A stretch of DNA of 64,000 bases from Paludibacter sp. Lineage in GTDB: Bacteria > Bacteroidota > Bacteroidia > Bacteroidales > Paludibacteraceae. The notes under the pieces were generated by a model, which saw only the letters and a list, made by a program, of their open reading frames with translations, did no database searches and was not told where the DNA came from. The first letter of the stretch is position 1, and the number at the start of each line of letters is the position of its first letter. Location: contig JAFLKK010000022.1 in the NCBI GenBank assembly GCA_019163375.1, positions 105,893 to 169,892 of the forward strand, in the 5' to 3' direction. Shown in pieces: positions 9,303 through 19,729 of this stretch. The position numbers and the translations under genes were made by a program.

Positions 9303-11723
9303 ATGAATAAAACATATATTATCATCATTGTCCTTTTTGCATCATTAAGCCTTATGGCAGAGAATCTGAAAGTGTCGCAAACAAGTCTTCAGGGTAAAAT
9401 AACGACTCGAAACGGAGAACCGATTATTGGTGCCACTCTCTTTTTCCCTGAACTGAAAACCGGAACAGTAACTAACACCGAAGGAAAGTATAAGCTACAA
9501 AATCTACCCAAGAGTACCATGCTTTGTCAGATCAGTTCTGCCGGTTACAAAATGATAGCCGAAAATATCGACTTAAAAACAGCAGATAACAAAGACTTCG
9601 TAATGGAAGAATCTGTTATTGAGATAAACGAAGTAGTAGTCACCGGACAAGCCGGAGTTTCACAATCCATCAAAATGCCCACGCCCATCAGCGTTGTCAC
9701 ACTGGCTGATTTGCAGCAACACGGCTCCACGAATATCATTGATGCCCTAGCCTCGCAACCGGGCATTTCGCAAATTACCACCGGAAGCGGTATCTCCAAA
9801 CCGGTTATTCGCGGCTTAGGTTATAACCGTGTGATCGTAATGAAAGATGGTGTCCGTCAGGAAGGTCAGCAATGGGGAGATGAGCACGGCATCGAAATAG
9901 ATGAATTTGATGTAAGCAGAGTAGAAATTCTGAAGGGTCCGGCAAGCCTAATGTATGGTTCCGATGCTATGGCGGGTGTTATCAATCTATTTTCGGCACC
10001 ACAACTTCCACAAGGTGCCATGAAATTAAATGCATTGGGTAACTACCAAACCAACAATGGACTTATGGCTTATTCAATTGATTTTGCAGGACATAAAAAG
10101 ACCTTCGTTTGGGATTTCAGGTACAGCAATAAACAAGCTCATGCCTACCAAAACAAATATGACGGCTATGTTTTCAATTCCGGATTCAGCGAAAATGCAG
10201 CATCGGCTTTGCTGGGTATCAACAATTGGTGGGGATATTCACACCTCACATTGAGTACCTATCAACTTACTCCCGGTATAGTGGAAGGAGACCGCGATGC
10301 CACTACCGGCCAATTTATAAAACCCATCGTATTGAGTGACGGCAGCGAAGGTGAGGCCATTGCAACTCACTCCGATTTTACCAGCTACAGTCATCAAATT
10401 CCCTACCAACAGGTAAAGCATTACAAAGCAGTTTGGAACAATAATATTCTTATTGGAGATGGAAGCCTCAAGAGCACCTTTGGGTATCAACAAAACCGAC
10501 GCCAGGAATTTGCAGACATAATGAGCCCTGAGACCTACGGATTATATTTTTTACTTCACACGTTGACTTATGATATTCATTACACGCATCCAGAGAGAAA
10601 TGGGTTTGGGCTTTCGTACGGAGTGAATGGCATGTATCAAAGTTCCTTAAACAAAGGCATTGAATACCTTGTACCCGAATATCAATTGTTCGATGTAGGC
10701 GTTTTTGTTGTCGGTAAAAAAAGTTGGGGAAAAATAGATATCAGCGGTGGCTTGAGGTACGACCACCGCTCCGAAAACAGCAATGCACTTTATCTCAACG
10801 CAAAAGAAGAGAAAACTACTGCAACTGATCCAGTAGCCACATTACGCTTTGCAAAACTAGCGGAAAATTTTGGCGGAATAAGCGGAAGTATTGGAGCAAG
10901 CTACCAACCGAGCGAACACTGGAACATGAAACTGAATATCTCGCGGGGATTCAGGGCACCGAACATTAGTGAACTTGCTTCAAATGGCGTGCATGAGGGC
11001 ACCATCAGATACGAGATAGGCAACTCCAACCTGAAAGCGGAAAACAGTCTGCAAACCGACTTCGAACTCGGCTACAGTACTGAGCACGTAAGCGCTAAAG
11101 TAAATCTATTTGCAAATAATATCAGCAACTATATTTTTTCTCGTAAAATAAGTAATTCGGTTGGTCAGGATTCGATCATGGATGGAGTTCAAACGTACAA
11201 ATTCGATTCGGGGAATGCACAGATTATGGGTGGTGAGTTCTCTATCGACATTCACCCTCATCCATTGGATTGGTTGCACTTCCAAAACAGTTTATCGTAT
11301 GTTCATTCCCAGCTAAAAAACCAGCCCGATTCTACCAAATACCTACCCTTCACTCCTCCTACAAAATTGAGGTCTGACATCAGGGTTGACATAAATAATA
11401 TAGGTAAACACGTAAAAAACAGTTACATTTCTTTTGGGCTAGAACATTATTTTAAACAATCGAACATTTATTCGGCATATAATACCGAGACTGCAACCGG
11501 TAACTACACCTTACTCAATGCAGCAATAGGTGGTGATATTGTGAGCAAAAAGAAGACAATTTGTTCCATTTATCTGAGTGGCACTAATTTGGCAGATATT
11601 GCCTACCAAAGTCATTTAAGCCGATTGAAATACGCGGCCGTGAATGAAGCTACCGGTCGAACCGGTGTTTTCAATATGGGACGCAATATCAGTATCAAAC
11701 TGATTGTACCGGTAGATTTATAG
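9303..11723 (+). CDS. TonB-dependent receptor, putative metal (zinc/copper) uptake
   Basis: I start at ATG 9303 (MNKTYIIIIVLFASLSLMAE, a signal peptide), giving 806 residues. Order: carboxypeptidase-regulatory-like domain (LQGKITTRNGEPIIGATLFF), TonB box region (EINEVVVTGQ), plug (MPTPISVVTLADLQQHGSTN; GVINLF), then a 22-strand barrel ending in the terminal strand IKLIVPVDL. The plug segment GVRQEGQQWGDEHGIEIDEF with its acidic/His cluster is like that of ZnuD-type receptors. Preceded by a His/Cys-rich exported protein, it may import zinc, copper or another metal; siderophore or heme uptake is an alternative. A perfect 12-bp terminator follows. Confidence 0.85.
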   Translation: MNKTYIIIIVLFASLSLMAENLKVSQTSLQGKITTRNGEPIIGATLFFPELKTGTVTNTEGKYKLQNLPKSTMLCQISSAGYKMIAENIDLKTADNKDFVMEESVIEINEVVVTGQAGVSQSIKMPTPISVVTLADLQQHGSTNIIDALASQPGISQITTGSGISKPVIRGLGYNRVIVMKDGVRQEGQQWGDEHGIEIDEFDVSRVEILKGPASLMYGSDAMAGVINLFSAPQLPQGAMKLNALGNYQTNNGLMAYSIDFAGHKKTFVWDFRYSNKQAHAYQNKYDGYVFNSGFSENAASALLGINNWWGYSHLTLSTYQLTPGIVEGDRDATTGQFIKPIVLSDGSEGEAIATHSDFTSYSHQIPYQQVKHYKAVWNNNILIGDGSLKSTFGYQQNRRQEFADIMSPETYGLYFLLHTLTYDIHYTHPERNGFGLSYGVNGMYQSSLNKGIEYLVPEYQLFDVGVFVVGKKSWGKIDISGGLRYDHRSENSNALYLNAKEEKTTATDPVATLRFAKLAENFGGISGSIGASYQPSEHWNMKLNISRGFRAPNISELASNGVHEGTIRYEIGNSNLKAENSLQTDFELGYSTEHVSAKVNLFANNISNYIFSRKISNSVGQDSIMDGVQTYKFDSGNAQIMGGEFSIDIHPHPLDWLHFQNSLSYVHSQLKNQPDSTKYLPFTPPTKLRSDIRVDINNIGKHVKNSYISFGLEHYFKQSNIYSAYNTETATGNYTLLNAAIGGDIVSKKKTICSIYLSGTNLADIAYQSHLSRLKYAAVNEATGRTGVFNMGRNISIKLIVPVDL

Positions 11724-11729
11724 ACAAAA

Positions 11730-11772
11730 ATGAGGAGAGTGCCCACGCAAAGCAACACTCTCCTCATCTTTA
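11730..11772 (+). terminator. Intrinsic terminator after TonB receptor gene
   Basis: Perfect 12-bp arms at 11730-11741 and 11756-11767, 14-nt loop, followed by a short T-rich tail (CTTTAA). Confidence 0.8.
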
Positions 11773-11799
11773 AACTATTATCGCATTGCGAAGCGACAT

Positions 11800-12279
11800 T
11801 TATATTTTCGATAAAATTACAGTATAATTCTTGCCGAATTTTTTGGCACATTTCGGGCAAGTGGTATACCACATATAGGTTTTTTCTATTTGATAAGCTC
11901 TTTCCTTACAATGCTTTTCAAAATCCACCATCCATTTTCCGGTTTCGTTGTAGTTTCCTTCGTACACTCTGCAATAGTACCTACCACTTAATCGAACGTT
12001 TTCAAGGGTTGGAATTTCTTTGTCTACTGCCAAAAACAAATCCATATTCCATTTCGAAGTATGCTCTGAAAGGCAAAGCCAATCAGGTATCGTGCCTAAA
12101 ACTTCCTCCACACAGGCATTTAGCCGTTTCATAGTAGCACCAAAATTAACTGGTACATAAAAAAATGTAAACACCCTGGCCTTCACAAAAAGTTTATTGT
12201 CCCAATGGAGCAGTTTATCATCCCATGGAGTGGGATCGAAAGGAGGACAACAGTCAAAATCAATCGGTTGAGCATTCAT
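11800..12279 (-). CDS. Conserved hypothetical protein with CxxC motif
   Basis: The start at ATG 12279 (MNAQPIDFDCCPPFDPTPWD) yields 159 residues, which is where the clearly protein-like part begins; an in-frame ATG at 12384 would add a Lys- and Ile-rich extension of doubtful value. Visible features are DCCPPFDP, WDNKLFVKARVFTFFYVPVN, CLSEHTSKWNMDLFLAVDKE and the C-terminal WYTTCPKCAKKFGKNYTVIL. The CPKC motif could bind metal or be redox active. Databases tend to label this Bacteroidota/Firmicutes family as hydrolase without proof. No signal peptide with the short start. Confidence 0.65.
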   Translation of the reverse strand: MNAQPIDFDCCPPFDPTPWDDKLLHWDNKLFVKARVFTFFYVPVNFGATMKRLNACVEEVLGTIPDWLCLSEHTSKWNMDLFLAVDKEIPTLENVRLSGRYYCRVYEGNYNETGKWMVDFEKHCKERAYQIEKTYMWYTTCPKCAKKFGKNYTVILSKI

Positions 12280-12392
12280 AAAACACCAAATTAAAGTTGA
12301 ACAAATTAGAATTAATCTCTGCAAATATATCTGTTTTATTTGAGAATTAATTAAACAAGATGACTTCTTTTTGAAGTAAAACAAAAGAAAAA

Positions 12393-12414
12393 GGGCTGCA
12401 ATTTTTTGCAGCCC
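12393..12414 (-). terminator. Terminator of the ABC-F gene
   Basis: Arms 12393-12401 and 12406-12414 (9 bp, 4-nt loop). The left flank is A-rich, giving a U tract on the minus strand, 26 nt after the ABC-F stop. Confidence 0.85.
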
Positions 12415-12439
12415 TCAACTCTATATACTTTAACTTGTA

Positions 12440-14089
<1,650 letters not shown>

Positions 14090-14123
14090 TCATATGATTT
14101 TAAACTTTCGACTATTTTAAAAC

Positions 14124-14164
14124 AAGAATAGAACTTGCCTGCTTTCCAAACCCGTTCTATTCTT
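14124..14164 (-). terminator. Terminator of the serine palmitoyltransferase gene
   Basis: Arms 14124-14134 and 14154-14164 (11 bp perfect, 19-nt loop), with an A-rich left flank, 22 nt beyond the stop at 14187. Confidence 0.7.
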
Positions 14165-14186
14165 TTATACTGTATTATTTGATAAA

Positions 14187-15374
14187 TTACTCTATGATGC
14201 CTAAAGCACGAGCAGCCTTAGATATTTTTTCTATAGATTCGTCAATTTGATCAAAAGTATGCGTTGCCATTAATGAGTAACGAATCAGAGAATCTTCTGA
14301 AGGTACTGCAGGCGAAACAACCGGATTAATAAACACGCCATCGTCCATCAACATACGTGTGATCTGGAATGTTTTAGTATTATCGCGCACATAAAGTGGA
14401 ATAATAGGAGTTTCTGTTGGTCCGATTTCAAAACCGGCTTTCAGGAATCCTGCTTTTGCACGTGCCGTATTTGCCCACAATGCATCTTTACGCCATGTTT
14501 CTTCAGCCATTACATCAAGTGCTGCAAGTACACAACCGGTTGAAGCCGGAGTAATAGAAGCACTAAAAATTAATGTCCGTGAATTATGTTTCAAATAATT
14601 GATAATATTGTTATCAGAAGCAATAAATCCACCAATAGTACCTAACGATTTACTGAAAGTACCCATGATTAAATCCACATCCTGAGAGACGCCAAAATGT
14701 TCACAAACTCCCGCTCCGGTTTTACCAAAAACACCTAGTGAGTGGGCTTCATCAACATAAATTGAAGCATTGTATTTTTTTGACAGAGCTACAATTTCAG
14801 GCAATTTAGAAACATCACCTTCCATGCTAAAAACACCGTCAACTACAATCAGTTTCAATTTGTCCGGTTCGCATCTTTTAAGCACTTTTTCCAACGCATC
14901 CATATCGTTGTGACGATATTTGAATTGTTTTGAAAAAGACAAACGCTTGCCTTCAATAATAGAAGCATGGTCATATTCGTCAAAGATCAAATAATCCTCA
15001 CGACCTGTAACACACGGTACAACACCCGAATTTACAGTAAAACCGGTTGCATAGACCAATGCAGCTTCTTTGTGCACTAATTTTGCTAAACGATCTTCTA
15101 ATTCGAGGTGAATATCTAATGTTCCATTCAAAAAACGTGATCCGGCACAACCTGTTCCGTATTTTTCAATAGCTTTAATCGAAGCCTCTTTTAAACGAGG
15201 GTGATTGGTCAATCCTAAATAGCTGTTGGACCCAAACATCAAAACTCTTTTACCATCAATTGTTACAACCGTATCCTGGTCAGATTCAATCGGACGGAAA
15301 TATGGATACACACCCATATCTTTTGCTTGTTGAGGTGCATCATATTGCCCCAATACATTACTTAATAGACTCAT
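14187..15374 (-). CDS. spt: Serine palmitoyltransferase (alpha-oxoamine synthase)
   Basis: A PLP enzyme joining serine with a fatty acyl-CoA to 3-ketosphinganine, the first step of Bacteroidota sphingolipid synthesis. The 395 residues show the family landmarks: SNSYLGLTNHPR, GTGCAGSRFLNGT, the PLP-stacking His136 (DHASII), D208/H211 in YVDEAHSLG, and the Schiff-base K242 in GTFSKSLGTIGG. 8-amino-7-oxononanoate synthase (BioF) and KBL are relatives; the long N-terminus with YPYFRPIES and the absence of biotin genes favour SPT. A good promoter lies upstream. Confidence 0.88.
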   Translation of the reverse strand: MSLLSNVLGQYDAPQQAKDMGVYPYFRPIESDQDTVVTIDGKRVLMFGSNSYLGLTNHPRLKEASIKAIEKYGTGCAGSRFLNGTLDIHLELEDRLAKLVHKEAALVYATGFTVNSGVVPCVTGREDYLIFDEYDHASIIEGKRLSFSKQFKYRHNDMDALEKVLKRCEPDKLKLIVVDGVFSMEGDVSKLPEIVALSKKYNASIYVDEAHSLGVFGKTGAGVCEHFGVSQDVDLIMGTFSKSLGTIGGFIASDNNIINYLKHNSRTLIFSASITPASTGCVLAALDVMAEETWRKDALWANTARAKAGFLKAGFEIGPTETPIIPLYVRDNTKTFQITRMLMDDGVFINPVVSPAVPSEDSLIRYSLMATHTFDQIDESIEKISKAARALGIIE

Positions 15375-15408
15375 ATAATACTATGTGTGTTATAAATAAA
15401 AACGGCTG

Positions 15409-15441
15409 CAAAGATACTATTTTTTTATGGAAAAACACAAA
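15409..15441 (-). promoter_or_regulatory. Promoter of serine palmitoyltransferase gene
   Basis: Minus-strand TATCTTTG (15416-15409) and TTTG (15441-15438), spacer 21 nt. It is back to back with the promoter of the YkgJ-family gene. Confidence 0.78.
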
Positions 15442-15444
15442 TAA

Positions 15445-15476
15445 TTTGAATTCTAACATATATTTAGCTACTTTTG
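15445..15476 (+). promoter_or_regulatory. Promoter of the YkgJ-family gene
   Basis: TTTG at 15445-15448 and TACTTTTG at 15469-15476, spacer 20 nt, 28 nt before the GTG start. Confidence 0.75.
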
Positions 15477-15504
15477 CAAGCCCAAATTAAACCCTAAAAC
15501 ATTT

Positions 15505-16002
15505 GTGAGCAAACAAATAGATTCTAAATTATTGCCTTTGCTGGCGGCAAAATCGGAACCCGAATGGAAACGATTTTATATTAAAAATAAGAAAAAACTC
15601 GAAGGAATGGATCTTCGCGTACAAGCATTGCACGATAAAGTGTCATCCTGTACCGATTGTTTGAAGTGTGCCAACTGCTGTCGGTCACTCGGTCCCCGCA
15701 TCACCGACAAAGACATTGAGCGAATGGCTAAAGCTTTGAGGATGAAAGCAGCAGATATTGTTAAAAATTACTTGCGCGTGGATGAAGACGGTGATACTGT
15801 TTTTCAGTCAATGCCTTGTCCTTTTTTGGGAGACGATAATTATTGCTCTATCTACGAATCGCGCCCAAAAGCTTGCCGGGAATATCCTCACACCGACCGC
15901 AAACGATTTTATCAAATTTACAATCTATCTATAAAAAATGCATCCACTTGCCCGATTGTATATGAGGTACTTGAACAATTAACAAAGACCATTGCCCCTT
16001 AA
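15505..16002 (+). CDS. YkgJ-family cysteine-cluster protein
   Basis: The gene starts with GTG at 15505; no ATG gives the conserved N-terminus. The 165-residue protein carries the zinc/iron cysteine cluster of UPF0153: CTDCLKCANCCRSLGPRIT, then MPCPFLGDDNYCSIYESRP and KACREYPHTD. These Cys are thought to bind a metal cluster; the physiological role is unknown. It is divergent from the SPT gene. Confidence 0.85.
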   Translation: MSKQIDSKLLPLLAAKSEPEWKRFYIKNKKKLEGMDLRVQALHDKVSSCTDCLKCANCCRSLGPRITDKDIERMAKALRMKAADIVKNYLRVDEDGDTVFQSMPCPFLGDDNYCSIYESRPKACREYPHTDRKRFYQIYNLSIKNASTCPIVYEVLEQLTKTIAP

Positions 16003-16037
16003 AAGCGAACAAGGAAAGTGCGTTTGCGCAAACCTAT

Positions 16038-16841
16038 TTAAGGATTGGTTCTGAATATCTCTTTTTTTAATATGCCATTTTTATGAAATGAGTACCCTAC
16101 GGTAAACAGAATACCTAAAGAAATACTCAAAACCGTTGATGCCAAAATAGCAATCATAATCGCTATTTGATATTTAATAGCTACCAAAGGCACCGACCCA
16201 CCAAGAATTTGTCCGGTCATCATGCCCGGAAGCGAAACAATCCCCATAGTAGCCATGGTGGCGATGGTGGGATTTAAAGCCGCGACAAAACTCTTTTTAG
16301 CAAAGTGCAATAAAGCTTCGTACTTTGTGGCTCCCAATGCAAGTTTATAAAAATAGAGTTGTTCATCTCTCCTCAAGGATTTATAAAAATCGCCCAACCC
16401 TATCACATTGGAACGCAAGGAATTGCCCAACACCATTCCGCCGATGGCAATCATATATTTGGCATCGAGAATAAAATCGAGTTGGGCTATAAAATAATTG
16501 AAGTAAAGAACGACAAAGAAATTGGCGATAATGAATGAGAGCAAAACGGGTAGAGCAAATTGCTTTATTCTGAGTCCTGAATTTTTGATAACTGAAAAGC
16601 TGGCAGCATTAATCATTACCAGAAACCAGAGCAAATTCAAAAACCAATTGTTGAATTTAAAAACATATTCGAGAAAAAAGCCAATCAATACCAATTGAAC
16701 AGCCATTCGCAAAGTAGAAGTAACAAGATTTTTTGTGATCCCAAGCTTAAAATACCAAACAGCAATCAATGGCACGAGTAGCAAAATGGCACACATAAAC
16801 ATTGAAAAAGCGGACAAATCTGTAGCACCATTCATAGTCAA
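16038..16841 (-). CDS. fetB: ABC transporter permease, FetB-like (UPF0014)
   Basis: Inner-membrane protein of 267 residues with about seven hydrophobic helices and the UPF0014 motifs LRMAVQLVLIGFFLEYVF, GMVLGNSLRSNVIGL and LPGMMTGQILGGSVPLVAIK. In E. coli FetAB exports iron and protects against peroxide. Its start overlaps the stop of the upstream ATPase gene by 4 nt, so the two are translationally coupled. Symbol is by homology. Confidence 0.85.
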   Translation of the reverse strand: MTMNGATDLSAFSMFMCAILLLVPLIAVWYFKLGITKNLVTSTLRMAVQLVLIGFFLEYVFKFNNWFLNLLWFLVMINAASFSVIKNSGLRIKQFALPVLLSFIIANFFVVLYFNYFIAQLDFILDAKYMIAIGGMVLGNSLRSNVIGLGDFYKSLRRDEQLYFYKLALGATKYEALLHFAKKSFVAALNPTIATMATMGIVSLPGMMTGQILGGSVPLVAIKYQIAIMIAILASTVLSISLGILFTVGYSFHKNGILKKEIFRTNP

Positions 16842-17461
16842 TTCAATTTTAGTGCTTTAATTTCAACTCCAGAGGGCAAGTAATTATCGTGAGAGACAGA
16901 CAAGACCGTAAAGTCCGGATTCAGCAAGAAGTAATCGAGCACTTTAATTCTCAATGGTTTATCCAAGGCAGAACTAATCTCATCCAGAAAGAAAATATCC
17001 CGTTTCAAAAGTAGTGCATTAATAATGGCTACTCGTTGCTTTTCACCTCCAGACAGTGTTTCAATATCTTTTTGCAGCAAACTATCCTGCAATTCAAAAT
17101 AATCAAAAAGTTGCGGTATTTCTATTGCAGCTCCTTCTTTATATTTCAAATTTGCTCTGAACGACATGGTTTCATCAAAAAGAGCCTGAACTTTTCCTGT
17201 GCCAATGTTTAAATCCTGACTTACATACGCAACACGTCGACGCAGTTCCCAAACGGAGGCATCTGTCAAAACTGAACCTTCGAAAGAAATAGTCCCGCTA
17301 TCCGGCTTCTCAAATCCCAGCAGCAAACGAAACAAGGTTGTTTTTCCAATACCCGAACGTCCGGTGATATTCACCTTATCGCCACGGGATATCTGAAACG
17401 AAAAGTTTTGCAACACAAAACTTTCGGAAAATCGCTTGCTTATATTTTGGATATCGAACAT
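16838..17461 (-). CDS. fetA: ABC transporter ATP-binding protein, FetA-like
   Basis: A 207-residue nucleotide-binding subunit with Walker A GRSGIGKTT, Q-loop near YVSQDLN, signature LSGGEKQR, Walker B IFFLDEISSALD and switch His in SVSHD. It partners with the overlapping permease gene. Iron export is the expected role by analogy with FetAB. aroA ends 27 nt upstream in the same direction. Confidence 0.87.
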   Translation of the reverse strand: MFDIQNISKRFSESFVLQNFSFQISRGDKVNITGRSGIGKTTLFRLLLGFEKPDSGTISFEGSVLTDASVWELRRRVAYVSQDLNIGTGKVQALFDETMSFRANLKYKEGAAIEIPQLFDYFELQDSLLQKDIETLSGGEKQRVAIINALLLKRDIFFLDEISSALDKPLRIKVLDYFLLNPDFTVLSVSHDNYLPSGVEIKALKLN

Positions 17462-17488
17462 TCAGACTTCTTCAGCAGTTACAAAAAA

Positions 17489-18712
17489 TCAATTTGATAG
17501 TTTTTCAAAATCACCCCAGAAACCGGGGTACGATTTAGTTACCACTTGTGGATTCTCAATTACAATTGGAGTAACCATGGCAGCGGGTGCAAAAGCCATA
17601 GCCATTCGATGATCGTGATAAGTGGCAATGCTTATTGGTGACGCAGGCTCGCAACGTTCCCCATCCCATGCCAACTGACTTTCGGCAGGTTCGTAAACCA
17701 CATAACCCAACTTAGCCAATTCGTTGATCAACGCTGCAATTCGATCCGTTTCTTTTATTTTAAGCGTTTCCAAACCACTAAATTTAAACGGTATACCTTT
17801 CAAACAGCAAGTAACAGCAAATGTCTGCGTCAAGTCAGGCTCATCGGTAAAGTCGTATTCCATTCTGGTGGTCACATCTCCAATGGGCGACAGTAAAACC
17901 CCATCTTCCATGTACGACGTTTTAACCCCTAACTGTTCAAAAAGATCAGCTACTTTGCTATCTCCCTGATAGCTATTTTCGCCCAACCCTTTGAGAAAAA
18001 CACCACCTTTTCCCACCAACGAAAGTATTTCGTACCAATACGATGCGGCCGACCAGTCTGATTCTACTTTATAGGGTATCGGCTGATATTCCTGAGGTTC
18101 TATCTGAATAACATTCCCTAAAAAATCAACATCAATTCCATATTCATCCATCATTTGCATGGTCATATTGATATAAGGCCTGGAAATAATCTTGCCTTCC
18201 AGCACGATTTTCAGCCCTTTCAGCATGCATGGGGCTATCATCATCAATGCGGAGATATACTGACTGCTCACGTTTCCTTTCAGATGAATCTCGCCACCCA
18301 CAAGGGCACTTCCTACAATTTTTAGCGGTGGATAGCCATCATTTTCGAGATACTCAATCCTCGCCCCAAGGCCATTGAGTGCATCCACCAGCAATTTGAT
18401 GGGACGCTGTTTCATGCGTTCACTACCCGTAATTACCCATTCACCAACCGTTTTCGACAAAAAAGCAGTAAGAAAACGCATGGTTGTTCCGGCAGCACCG
18501 ATATCAAAAGTGGTACTATTTGAGTCCAATGCACTCACCAACACATTCGTATCATCGCAATCTGCCAGATTTTCAATATCGTAAGGGCTGTACGACAAAG
18601 CATCCAATATCAAAGCGCGATTGCTTATACTTTTTGAAGCCGGAAGTGAAATTTGAGCAGCAAGGCTGTCAATGGTAATGTGGAGTTCTTTCGTTGGAAT
18701 AATATCGTTCAT
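17489..18712 (-). CDS. aroA: 3-phosphoshikimate 1-carboxyvinyltransferase (EPSP synthase)
   Basis: The 407-residue enzyme transfers enolpyruvate from PEP to shikimate-3-phosphate in the chorismate pathway. Landmarks: LPASKSISNRALILDALS, GAAGTTMRFLTAFL, GNVSSQYISALMMIAP, LKIKETDRIAALINELAKLG and YHDHRMAMAFAP. It differs from the E. coli type by lacking the NAGTAMR form, as usual in Bacteroidota. The DUF1016 gene stops 9 nt upstream of its start. aroE is found separately at 31,160. Confidence 0.95.
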   Translation of the reverse strand: MNDIIPTKELHITIDSLAAQISLPASKSISNRALILDALSYSPYDIENLADCDDTNVLVSALDSNSTTFDIGAAGTTMRFLTAFLSKTVGEWVITGSERMKQRPIKLLVDALNGLGARIEYLENDGYPPLKIVGSALVGGEIHLKGNVSSQYISALMMIAPCMLKGLKIVLEGKIISRPYINMTMQMMDEYGIDVDFLGNVIQIEPQEYQPIPYKVESDWSAASYWYEILSLVGKGGVFLKGLGENSYQGDSKVADLFEQLGVKTSYMEDGVLLSPIGDVTTRMEYDFTDEPDLTQTFAVTCCLKGIPFKFSGLETLKIKETDRIAALINELAKLGYVVYEPAESQLAWDGERCEPASPISIATYHDHRMAMAFAPAAMVTPIVIENPQVVTKSYPGFWGDFEKLSN

Positions 18713-18721
18713 TTTGGCTGT

Positions 18722-19711
18722 TTATTCTATTTCTTTATTTAAATCAAACCGCACTCGGTCTTCATCTATTATTTGTTTTAATTCTTCTTCTTTAGGCAAA
18801 TACAATAAATACTTGCTTGCAAACATTTTATTATTATCTGACAATACCGAATACTTAACTATTGTCTCATCTTTGTCTGAACAAAGTAAAATACCGACAC
18901 TGGGATTATCTCCACCGCTCAATTTCAAATCATCATACATTCTCACATACATATCCAACTGACCAATATCCTGGTGCGTCAGCGTTCCAGTTTTCAGATC
19001 AATAATCACAAAACATTTCAGTAGATAATTATAGAAAACCAAATCAATGTAAAAGTCTGAAGTTTCAGTAACAATATGCTGCTGTCGTGCTACAAATGCA
19101 AAACCTTTACCCATTTCAAGTAGAAATTGCTGGATATGATCTAATATTGCACTTTCAATCGAGTACTCACTGTTTTTAACTTCACTTGGTAATCCTAAAA
19201 ATTCAAAGATATAGGGATCCTTTATAATATTTTGAGCCGTCAAGACTCCAGTCACTTCTGTTGAGTGAACCAAAACACGATCAAAAGCTAAAGAATTGAT
19301 CTGCCGCTGTAACGCCCGACTATTCCAGTTATTGGTAATACTTTCATTTAAATAATAGAGTCTTTTTTCGTCTGAATCCAATCTAGACAACAATCTATAA
19401 TGCGACCAACTCAATTCTTGACGCAATGTGTCAAGATTTGAAAAAGCCAAATAAAACTTACGCATATTCGTAAGATTTGTATAATCAAATCCCTTCCCAA
19501 ATTCCTCTGTGAGTTCTCGGGCAAGCTCTTTCAACACATTTTTACCATATTCGGCACGTACACTTCCACCTTGTTCATCCTCAACAATGAGCCGCCCAAC
19601 TTGCCAATAAGTATCAAGCAAACTGGAGTTGACCATTCTGAACACTCGTTGCCGGGCTTGTAGAATAATCTCTTTTATCGAATGGAATAGTTGCTTCTTT
19701 AAAGTTTCCAT
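18722..19711 (-). CDS. DUF1016 (YhcG) PD-(D/E)XK nuclease-family protein
   Basis: The 329-residue protein has an N-terminal DUF1016_N helical domain (VNSSLLDTYWQVGRLIVEDE, ELAREL, YTNLTNMRKFYLAF, LSWSHYRLL) and a C-terminal PD-(D/E)XK-like domain (FYIDLVFYNYLLKCFVIIDL followed by KTG; D and the IDLK motif are the putative catalytic residues). Family members are found in mobile islands and are suspected DNA nucleases. Here it is embedded between alcohol dehydrogenase and aroA with gaps of 18 and 9 nt, and no restriction-modification partner is near. Confidence 0.88.
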   Translation of the reverse strand: METLKKQLFHSIKEIILQARQRVFRMVNSSLLDTYWQVGRLIVEDEQGGSVRAEYGKNVLKELARELTEEFGKGFDYTNLTNMRKFYLAFSNLDTLRQELSWSHYRLLSRLDSDEKRLYYLNESITNNWNSRALQRQINSLAFDRVLVHSTEVTGVLTAQNIIKDPYIFEFLGLPSEVKNSEYSIESAILDHIQQFLLEMGKGFAFVARQQHIVTETSDFYIDLVFYNYLLKCFVIIDLKTGTLTHQDIGQLDMYVRMYDDLKLSGGDNPSVGILLCSDKDETIVKYSVLSDNNKMFASKYLLYLPKEEELKQIIDEDRVRFDLNKEIE

Positions 19712-19729
19712 AATAAGCAGCCAAAATTA

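Noticed and set aside
11730..12134. 134-codon plus-strand frame after the TonB receptor gene
   Set aside because: Antisense to the CPKC-motif gene, starting in the terminator; no protein-like features.
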